From NCBI RefSeq assembly GCF_000972705.2, contig NZ_LATL02000146.1, positions 1-17,547 of the forward strand: a DNA stretch of 17,547 nt, written 5' to 3'. The DNA comes from Limnoraphis robusta CS-951. GTDB lineage: Bacteria; Cyanobacteriota; Cyanobacteriia; Cyanobacteriales; Microcoleaceae. The notes below the pieces were generated by a model that was not told where the DNA came from, searched no databases, and saw only the letters and a list, made by a program, of their open reading frames with translations. A program made the translations under genes and the position numbers. This document shows positions 1 to 5,368 of the stretch, piece by piece; within the stretch, counting starts at the first letter, position 1; each line of letters starts with the position of its first letter.

Positions 1-2
1 AC

Positions 3-167
3 ATTGGCGAGGCAAACATTACCCCAGAAATGGGTGTTGGGGGCAACCATACCCCCATTAATTTTTTTATACAGGCGGTTTTAATCGCTCGTGTCGTTTT
101 TCCTCCCCGCTCTTTAGACACGGGGCTTCCAAACTCCCGGAGGTTTCTCGTGATTGATTCGCTTTAA
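3..167 (+). other. Possible 3' end of a gene entering from the left (IS200/IS605 tnpB-like tail)
   Basis: One frame stays open from the left edge to a TAA at 165-167, about 54 codons, with no start needed because the gene could begin outside the window. The reading contains VFPPRSLDTGLPNSRR, which runs through a hairpin (CCCCG at 105-109 with CGGGG at 121-125). A GC hairpin followed by a short gene tail resembles the right ends of cyanobacterial IS200/IS605 elements, where tnpB overlaps the structured end. No TnpB catalytic motif lies inside the window, so this is only a suggestion; it may equally be non-coding. Confidence 0.22.
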
Positions 168-170
168 ATA

Positions 171-199
171 ACGTAGGGTCAGCAACGCCGATCCTACGT
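171..199. repeat. Inverted repeat (hairpin), ACGTAGG/CCTACGT arms
   Basis: ACGTAGGGTC (171-180) pairs with GATCCTACGT (190-199), a 10-bp stem with one G-T pair around a 9-nt loop. There is no T tract on either side, so it is not an obvious terminator. It resembles the small dispersed palindromes common between genes in filamentous cyanobacteria, and may be part of a degraded mobile-element end with the hairpin at 105-125. Confidence 0.45.
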
Positions 200-252
200 C
201 CTGTTCGTTTTCTCAGCCTGACTTCACTCAGTCGCGGGACGGGGAGAGGGGG

Positions 253-281
253 TTGACAGGCTAGGCTATTTTTGGTAGGAT
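253..281 (+). promoter_or_regulatory. Sigma-70-like promoter candidate pointing right
   Basis: A perfect -35 hexamer TTGACA (253-258) is followed after 17 nt by TAGGAT (276-281). The predicted start would be near 288. No open reading frame follows on this strand; transcription would run into the 3' end of the oppositely oriented gene at 438-1610, so it could make a short non-coding or antisense RNA, or be a relic of an element end. Confidence 0.35.
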
Positions 282-324
282 AAGTATATTGAATAATGGG
301 GATTAAGCAAAAATATTTTTTTCA

Positions 325-341
325 AAACAATCCCATTGTTT
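325..341 (-). terminator. Weak candidate terminator hairpin downstream of the serine hydrolase gene
   Basis: AAACAAT (325-331) and ATTGTTT (335-341) form a perfect 7-bp stem with a 3-nt loop, about 100 nt past the stop of the minus-strand gene at 438. The stem is AT-rich and the T tract after it is poor, so its role as a terminator is uncertain. Confidence 0.25.
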
Positions 342-437
342 AATAATACCAGAACACAGGCTCAAAAGTCAAGCGGAAAGGCGAAAAAAAAAGGCCGAAT
401 TTCAAGGAAAAAGCATTTTTTTTGAGGTGAAAGTGAG

Positions 438-1610
438 TTAATCGGGAGCAGGTGAACCGTTGAGTCGATCAAAAATATAACGGGACATTTGAGGAAAAAT
501 CTCTTCATCCTGGGCGTAAGCGGAACTATTGGCAAAAATGGCTAGGATATAGATCGCTTTGTCATCCATTGTTCTAACGAAAGCAACTTCCTGACGAGAA
601 TGACTGGTATAGCCTACTTTTGAGCCAAAATAAATATTAGTGGGTAAAGACTCACCTAAGAACCCTTCAATAGAGTTGGGTTCCTCATCTTTCCAAGCTT
701 CAGGCTTCAAATCTCGGGTGAGGAGATAGGCAATTTTAGTCGAAGCTGTTTCGGAGATGGATTGTTTGGTGTAGATTTCATACAAGAGTCGAGCGGCTTG
801 ATCGGTGCTGAATCGGTTTCCACCCGCTAAAAATGAAGTTTTCCAGAGTTGAAAATCCCGTCCAGTCGGTTGTTCTCCCCAATTAGAAATGGGATAATTT
901 TTAGTAGATAATTTAATCCCACTATAACCAGCTTCTCGGAAAAAGAGATTGACTTGATGACGCTTATTAATCCAAGTTTCTAAAGCTTTTCCCTCTAAAT
1001 CCTGTCCTGATTTTGTAGCGGTAATGGCATCTAAAATCCGACTGGCTGAATCATTATCGGAAATTCGCATCATATTAGATAAATCAATATAATAGGCGGA
1101 TTCATCTTTAATGACACCTGCTTCTGAATAGCCGAGGAAAGCGACTAACCAGAATAACTTAGAAACACTGGCTGGAAATCTGAGAATGGTATTGTTGTAA
1201 CCCGCAAAGCTATGTGTCGCTGAACGACTGACATCAATTAAAGTAATCGATAAAGACTCAGTGGGTAGTTGTTTGCGTTTGGCGAGTTCAACGGTTTGAT
1301 CGACAATCTTCTGAAGTTCTTCGCTATAAACGAGCTTGGGAGGCTGGAGAACATTGTAAATTGGGTGTCCATCTCGGGTGGACGGTAAAACAGGAACCGA
1401 AGGAGTCGATGGTTGAGACAATGACAGAACTGTTTTGACTAGGATAACAGCAGTCGAACCGATGAGTGCGATCGCGACAGCAAGTAATAAAACCCGAGCA
1501 TAGTTAATCCGAAATCGGGGAGTGCGGTGTTTGGGATGAATCATAGAGCGGTGTAGGGACACCGAAGTAGGAAGACGATAACGGACTCGACGTTGAAAGC
1601 CAGATGACAA
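438..1610 (-). CDS. Membrane-anchored class A beta-lactamase-like serine hydrolase
   Basis: A 390-residue protein with the serine-hydrolase fold of class A beta-lactamases and DD-peptidases. The three active-site motifs are present in order: SxxK (S148-V-S-K151), SDN (184-186) and KVG (331-333, the KTG position). A basic N-terminal tail (about 1-38) is followed by one membrane segment (about 39-58), so the catalytic domain should face the periplasm. The start is TTG at 1610, supported by AGAGG 7 nt upstream; the first ATG would be codon 23. No clear ExxxN omega-loop motif, the general base of true class A enzymes, is visible between 187 and 300, so it may be a peptidoglycan DD-peptidase or a non-lactamase homologue rather than a resistance enzyme. 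Its stop lies well downstream of the glycosyltransferase, from which a terminator separates it. Family call good; substrate unknown. Confidence 0.85.
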   Translation of the reverse strand: MSSGFQRRVRYRLPTSVSLHRSMIHPKHRTPRFRINYARVLLLAVAIALIGSTAVILVKTVLSLSQPSTPSVPVLPSTRDGHPIYNVLQPPKLVYSEELQKIVDQTVELAKRKQLPTESLSITLIDVSRSATHSFAGYNNTILRFPASVSKLFWLVAFLGYSEAGVIKDESAYYIDLSNMMRISDNDSASRILDAITATKSGQDLEGKALETWINKRHQVNLFFREAGYSGIKLSTKNYPISNWGEQPTGRDFQLWKTSFLAGGNRFSTDQAARLLYEIYTKQSISETASTKIAYLLTRDLKPEAWKDEEPNSIEGFLGESLPTNIYFGSKVGYTSHSRQEVAFVRTMDDKAIYILAIFANSSAYAQDEEIFPQMSRYIFDRLNGSPAPD

Positions 1611-1721
1611 TTTAGTACCTCTTGTAGGAAAAATTGAAATCCCCGTTAAACGGTATCAGGTTTTGATTTTTGGTAGAGCTGCAAGTGAACAGCGAATTGT
1701 AATAATATCCTAAGATTCCAG

Positions 1722-1757
1722 AAAAACAAACAAAAAGCCAAGAGCAAGGCTCTGGCT
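1722..1757 (-). terminator. Rho-independent terminator of the glycosyltransferase gene
   Basis: Read on the minus strand, AGCCAGAGC and GCTCTTGGCT form a 9-bp stem with one bulged base and a 3-nt loop (1736-1757), followed by a T-rich run (1723-1735). It lies 57 nt past the stop of the gene at 1815-2990 and upstream of the serine hydrolase, so the two genes are probably separate transcription units. Confidence 0.7.
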
Positions 1758-1814
1758 TTGTAATATATTAACTCCTGCGGCACCCGAATCGATATCTCTC
1801 TTGCTGATTTGTGA

Positions 1815-2990
1815 TCAAGCGGCAACAACATCGCTAAAGTCACCCGCGAGATAACGTAAAATCGAGTCAACGGTTTCTTGCTTCAGCCATCCCTTGTGAA
1901 CTGCCGTTTCTCCAAAACGCATTCCAGTTAGGTGTTGTTCGGCTAAGATCGTTTCAATTTGCTGATCATTAAGTAATTTAGCGGTTTTCAGGTAGTGACC
2001 GATAGGCTGTTTACGGGACTCCATTGAAATTTTGGGTAAGTGTTCAGCGAAAAAGTCAACGGTTTCCTGATCGACCAATCCCCAGTGGGATAAAATTTCT
2101 CCAAATCGCATATTGCTCTGTTCAGCCTGAGCATCCAAAACCATGCTGACTTGATGAGGAGTGATTAAACCTGCTTCTTGTAAGACTTGACCTAATAATG
2201 GCATCTGCCAAGTCGGTGTAGCAGAGGGTAAGAGAGAAAACTGAGGAGCGCGGTAAAGATTGAGACGTTGCTTGATCACTAACCACACGAAGGGAAGATC
2301 ATCAACTAAATACCGTTTCCAGAGTCGCTTGGGTTCACAGGAGAGCCGATAGAGCCATTCAATGCCGAGTTCGCTCATCCACTCTGGAGAACGGGGTTTT
2401 TCACCCGCTTCAAAGTCAATGGAAGCTCCGATGGCGAGGAATACTCTAATATTTTTGAGTTTGTGCTTGTGCTTAACGATCCATTTTTCTTGCTTGGGAG
2501 CGCCTAAGCCAACGGCCAGCACCGTTGCTCCCGAATGGTTAACGCGATCAATTATTCTTTGGCATTCTACTTCATCTTTCTCAAAACCAAAGGGCGGGGA
2601 GTAGGTATCAACAACGATTTCCCGTCCGACAATGCTATTGATTTTTTGTTGGGCGCGAGCTGCTACGCCTTCACCCGCACCTAGAAGGAAGATTCTGGTA
2701 TTTTCACAACTTCCATAATGTCTGTAAAAAGCAGGGAATAGATCAGAGCCGGAAATTTTCTCGCGAATCGGTTGACCCAGAAGGCGAGAAGCATAATATA
2801 AAACTTGACTATCGCAAACACGGTAATCTGAATTTTGATAAATTCGGTAGAATTCCTCGTCTTTTTGAAGATTAATCAGGTGGTCTACGTTGGGTGTGAA
2901 CACAACACCACCCTGTTGACCTAACTTCTGAAGAAGCTCCTCTTTAGAAAGATTATCAATATGGGCATTCAGAATTTTAACGGTGTTCAT
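1815..2990 (-). CDS. WecG/TagA/CpsF-family glycosyltransferase with C-terminal MshEN-like repeats
   Basis: A 391-residue protein in two parts. Residues 1-245 are a WecG/TagA/CpsF (GT26) glycosyltransferase: FTPNVDHL (31-38), GLGAPKQEKW (161-170), GASIDFEAG (188-196), then the end motif GIEWLYRLSCEPKRLWKRYL. This family transfers N-acetylmannosaminuronate or a similar sugar to a lipid-linked acceptor in surface-polysaccharide synthesis. Residues 265-381 are an added region of four 24-residue units beginning LLGQVL (265), RFGEIL (295), PIGHYL (329) and RFGETA (358), paired with 6- and 5-residue spacers. This follows the pattern of MshEN domains, known as c-di-GMP binders in GspE/MshE-type proteins. 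Start ATG at 2990; no strong ribosome-binding site. A promoter candidate lies at 3195-3272 and a terminator at 1722-1757. The sugar and acceptor cannot be told from sequence. Confidence 0.88.
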   Translation of the reverse strand: MNTVKILNAHIDNLSKEELLQKLGQQGGVVFTPNVDHLINLQKDEEFYRIYQNSDYRVCDSQVLYYASRLLGQPIREKISGSDLFPAFYRHYGSCENTRIFLLGAGEGVAARAQQKINSIVGREIVVDTYSPPFGFEKDEVECQRIIDRVNHSGATVLAVGLGAPKQEKWIVKHKHKLKNIRVFLAIGASIDFEAGEKPRSPEWMSELGIEWLYRLSCEPKRLWKRYLVDDLPFVWLVIKQRLNLYRAPQFSLLPSATPTWQMPLLGQVLQEAGLITPHQVSMVLDAQAEQSNMRFGEILSHWGLVDQETVDFFAEHLPKISMESRKQPIGHYLKTAKLLNDQQIETILAEQHLTGMRFGETAVHKGWLKQETVDSILRYLAGDFSDVVAA

Positions 2991-3194
2991 AGGTGAAATT
3001 ATTGTGAATTATTAAAGATAGATTGATGGCTCAGAATAACTCCGTCAATTAAGCAACCTAAACAGATCTATAAATCTTTTAACTTTTTTCAACATCTATC
3101 TTGAGTTATACACGTTAGACAGATATTTGAGAAAGCTTTTAGGTGCTAACTTTTCTGCAAGATTTCACTCAATTTTGGTGCTTTGCATAACTGA

Positions 3195-3272
3195 ATTATA
3201 AGATCATTTATTGTAAAGATACTAGGTGTTTTTGTAAAGTTCCGACCCTTTATCTGTAAAGTTTCGGTAAAG
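3195..3272 (-). promoter_or_regulatory. Response-regulator-type promoter: phased CTTTACA direct repeats plus TATAAT
   Basis: Read on the minus strand there are four direct repeats: CTTTACC starting at 3272, then CTTTACA starting at 3261, 3239 and 3218. Starts are 11, 22 and 21 nt apart, all on the same helix face. The last repeat is followed after 11 nt by a perfect TATAAT (3200-3195) and there is no -35 hexamer. This is the layout of PhoB/OmpR-class activated promoters, where the repeats replace the -35. The 11-nt period fits cyanobacterial SphR (Pho) boxes better than the 10-nt RpaB HLR1 element, though the repeat itself differs from the published Pho-box core. Start predicted near 3188, giving a leader of about 200 nt before the glycosyltransferase. 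Confidence 0.55.
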
Positions 3273-3635
3273 AGCGAGTGATCAATTAGACATTGCGAAG
3301 AAACCCATATCATTGGATCTCAGTAGGTGATTGACATCCAGTATACACTTGCATCCGTATATTCCTCCGATTTTACTGATCTTCACGGTTTTGATAGACA
3401 TCAGACATCCACCGCGATCGCTTTTGAGGGACACAGGGGTACTTCAACGGATGAAGATCCCTTGCATAAATTTGATGGCAATCCCAGATAAAACAGTACA
3501 CCCTCAAATTTATCACTTTTATAATGCTAACCCAAGCGAAGCCAAGATGTCCCACTTGCTCTGTGCCTTCTCGGTTAAACTTAAAGCATCTTCGGGTTTC
3601 CAGCCCACAACAACAGCCAACTGAGATGCCACTAC

Positions 3636-3644
3636 AGAGGAGAG
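3636..3644 (+). promoter_or_regulatory. Ribosome-binding site deciding the GTG start of the sigma-like gene
   Basis: AGAGGAGAG ends 8 nt before GTG at 3653. Neither of the in-frame ATGs at 3524 and 3626 has a purine-rich site in front of it, so this sequence favours the GTG start. Confidence 0.5.
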
Positions 3645-3652
3645 CGAGCGCT

Positions 3653-4351
3653 GTGGATCAACAAATCAAAGGCTTAATTGAGCAAGTCTACCAATTTGAA
3701 CGGACTAGCCCCCAAGCACGCAAAGCCCTAACTCGACTGTTAATTTTCGTCCAGCGACATCCGGATTTATACCGATCCTCCCATCCCGACTATTCGGAGG
3801 CTCTTAATCGTACCCTAGAATGGATGTGCAGAAATCTTCAAAGCTTTGAACCCCGTTCTGCTTCTATCGAACAAAGCCTGATTCGCTGGATTAATGGTTA
3901 TCTTAAATGGCGGGTGCGAGATTTGTATAGTCCAGACAGTTATTATCAACGTCATGTTAGCTTCGATATTCCGATTATTAACCGTGAGGGAGAATCAACA
4001 ACTTTGATGGATTTGTTTGTTGATCAAAAAACGCTCATCGGTATTGAAGGATGGATCGAAGGCATTCAGAAGGAAAGACGTGTCAGTATCGGGGATGCTG
4101 TTTGGGAATATATAGAACAAGATCCAGAAAATCTGCTCAAAAGTTGTTATCCCAAAAAACAACCCGAATGTCACTGTCAAATTTTAGCAAAACGATTACT
4201 TTTGCAACAACCGCCTCAGAAAATTTCTGAGATCGCCCGAGAATATAATATAAGCAATCAAACACTTTACTCTCACTGGAAGCGCAAATGTCTTCCGTTG
4301 TTACAAACAATTTCTGATCAAATTAGTCAACGCTTTGGACTTGAAAAATGA
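3653..4351 (+). CDS. Sigma-70-like transcription regulator, first gene of the CHAT cluster
   Basis: With the GTG start at 3653 the protein has 232 residues and begins MDQQIKGLIEQVYQFER. It resembles a cyanobacterial group of short sigma-70-like proteins: a helical N-terminal part with SPQARKALTRLL (19-30), a region-2-like segment with EALNRTLEWMCRNL and IRWINGYLKWRVRDL (about 49-91), a linker with VSFDIPIINREGE (about 103-115), and a C-terminal helix-turn-helix (about 190-217, KISEIAREYNISNQTLYSHW) resembling region 4. Region 3 is reduced, so whether it binds RNA polymerase as a true sigma factor is open. In-frame ATGs at 3524 (275 residues) and 3626 are alternative starts. The stop overlaps the DUF1822 start by 4 nt (ATGA at 4348-4351), implying translational coupling. 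As the only DNA-binding protein in the cluster it is the likely output of the system. Confidence 0.75.
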   Translation: MDQQIKGLIEQVYQFERTSPQARKALTRLLIFVQRHPDLYRSSHPDYSEALNRTLEWMCRNLQSFEPRSASIEQSLIRWINGYLKWRVRDLYSPDSYYQRHVSFDIPIINREGESTTLMDLFVDQKTLIGIEGWIEGIQKERRVSIGDAVWEYIEQDPENLLKSCYPKKQPECHCQILAKRLLLQQPPQKISEIAREYNISNQTLYSHWKRKCLPLLQTISDQISQRFGLEK

Positions 4352-5346
4352 ATCTAATTCTCCCTTTGACTTTACCTGTTCCCGTCAGCCAAGATGCTCA
4401 CCGTTTCGCCCGACAATTTGCTCTAGAACAAGCCACTCCGGAAAAAGGAAAACAAGTTTATCTCAATACATTAGCGGTTGTGGCGCTGCGAGACTATCTG
4501 CGGTGGCTGTCAATTTCTACAGCAATTGATCAAGGTGATTGTTGGCAGCCGGCGAAAAGAGCGATGTTTAATGTAGCTGACTTGGTTTTACCCCATTTAG
4601 GCAAACTGGAATGTCTTCCAATTTTACCCAACCAAAACTATTTAGAAATTCCGACAGAAGTCGCTGATCAGCGTTTAGGTTATATTGCCGTTCAGTTTAG
4701 CGAGGAACTCAAAGAGGTTGAATTATTAGGGTTTGTTTCAGCCCAAGAAATCAGCCATCCTCCAGAACCGATTCCACTCAGTAAGCTTCATTCCCTTGAT
4801 GATTTGATTGATCATCTTAATTGGCATCGCAAATGGACGAATTTGTGGCAAGATCTTTCTCAACCGGAATGGCAACCTCTCGAACTGTTACCCTCTCTGA
4901 ATACAAGAAGTTTAAAAGCAACAAGACAACCCATGAGAAATTTTTTAAAACTTGAGTCTTTAGAACAAAGCTTTATTCGAGGAAAGGTGATTGAATGGGA
5001 AAATAATAACACAAAGTTAGCCTTTTTGCTAAGGGTAAAAGTCAGTGAACAGTCAACCGAAGAAGTTCATGTTAACATCAGACTTGATTCCTTTAGTGAA
5101 GAGTCAACCGAAGAAGTTGACGTCAAAATGGGAGTTAATTCCCGTTACTCCTTGGGAGAAAACACTTATTTGCCTGCGGGCTTGGAGGTTAGTGTACTCG
5201 ATGAATCTGGAGTCGTTTGTATGCAGAATAAAGCCGGAGAAGCCGATCAGTGGATTGAATTAGAATTCGGGTGTCAACCGCAGGAAAAATTCAGTCTACA
5301 AATTCTTTTAAACGAAAATAAGATGATCGAAAATTTTCAGGTTTAA
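4348..5346 (+). CDS. DUF1822 family protein
   Basis: A 332-residue cytoplasmic protein with no signal peptide or membrane segment, recognised as DUF1822, a family essentially confined to cyanobacteria and of unknown function. Family-like segments include YLNTLAVVALRDYLRWL (38-54), GDCWQPAKRAMFNVADL (63-79), LGKLECLPI (84-92) and LGYIAVQF (110-117). The C-terminal part (about 275-332) has the beta-rich YLPAGLEVSVLDESG pattern and ends NENKMIENFQV. Residues 232-265 hold a 17-residue tandem duplication, which looks like a recent insertion. The gene overlaps the sigma-like gene by 4 nt and is followed after 22 nt by the first CHAT gene; a DUF1822 remnant also precedes the second CHAT gene. The repeated pairing suggests DUF1822 is a partner, adaptor or substrate of CHAT proteases. 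That is inference. Confidence 0.85.
   Translation: MNLILPLTLPVPVSQDAHRFARQFALEQATPEKGKQVYLNTLAVVALRDYLRWLSISTAIDQGDCWQPAKRAMFNVADLVLPHLGKLECLPILPNQNYLEIPTEVADQRLGYIAVQFSEELKEVELLGFVSAQEISHPPEPIPLSKLHSLDDLIDHLNWHRKWTNLWQDLSQPEWQPLELLPSLNTRSLKATRQPMRNFLKLESLEQSFIRGKVIEWENNNTKLAFLLRVKVSEQSTEEVHVNIRLDSFSEESTEEVDVKMGVNSRYSLGENTYLPAGLEVSVLDESGVVCMQNKAGEADQWIELEFGCQPQEKFSLQILLNENKMIENFQV
5041..5142 (+). repeat. 51-bp in-frame tandem duplication inside the DUF1822 gene
   Basis: Copies lie at 5041-5091 and 5092-5142, identical at 40 of 51 positions by hand alignment, with an identical 17-nt core AGTCAACCGAAGAAGTT. They encode VSEQSTEEVHVNIRLDS and FSEESTEEVDVKMGVNS. The length is a multiple of three, so the frame is kept. 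Confidence 0.85.
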
Positions 5347-5368
5347 ACAATTTAACAGGGGGAACTAT

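Larger units (their letters stand above)
2991..3652. other. Divergent intergenic control region
   Basis: About 660 nt between the leftward glycosyltransferase and the rightward sigma-like gene. It holds the CTTTACA repeat promoter (3195-3272, leftward), a perfect -35 hexamer TTGACA at 3331-3336 with TATATT at 3358-3363 (spacing 21, too long to be convincing), and a HIP1 octamer at 3414-3421. An ATG at 3524 and another at 3626 are in frame with the sigma-like gene, but the translation before 3653 (rich in P, Q, S and C) does not look like the family. No convincing separate small gene was seen. Confidence 0.5.

Noticed and set aside
1646..1870. Minus-strand frame of 74 codons overlapping the end of the glycosyltransferase gene
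   Set aside because: It runs through the clear terminator at 1722-1757 and overlaps a well-supported gene in another frame; no family-like sequence.
3212..3272. The TGTAAAG array as a CRISPR array or replication iterons
   Set aside because: Units are only 7 nt, number four, with helical spacing and an adjacent -10 box; no cas or replication-initiator gene is nearby. A regulatory site fits better.
3331..3363. TTGACA with TATATT as promoter of the sigma-like operon
   Set aside because: Spacing is 21 nt, outside the normal 16-18; kept only as a note in the intergenic entry.
3331..3624. Plus-strand frame of 97 codons before the sigma-like gene
   Set aside because: Low-complexity, Pro/Ile-rich reading with no ribosome-binding site; it spans promoter-like sequence and a HIP1 site and overlaps the next gene's upstream region.
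5045..5263. Plus-strand frame with a repeated SQPKK pattern
   Set aside because: The repetition is only the alternate-frame shadow of the 51-bp duplication in DUF1822.
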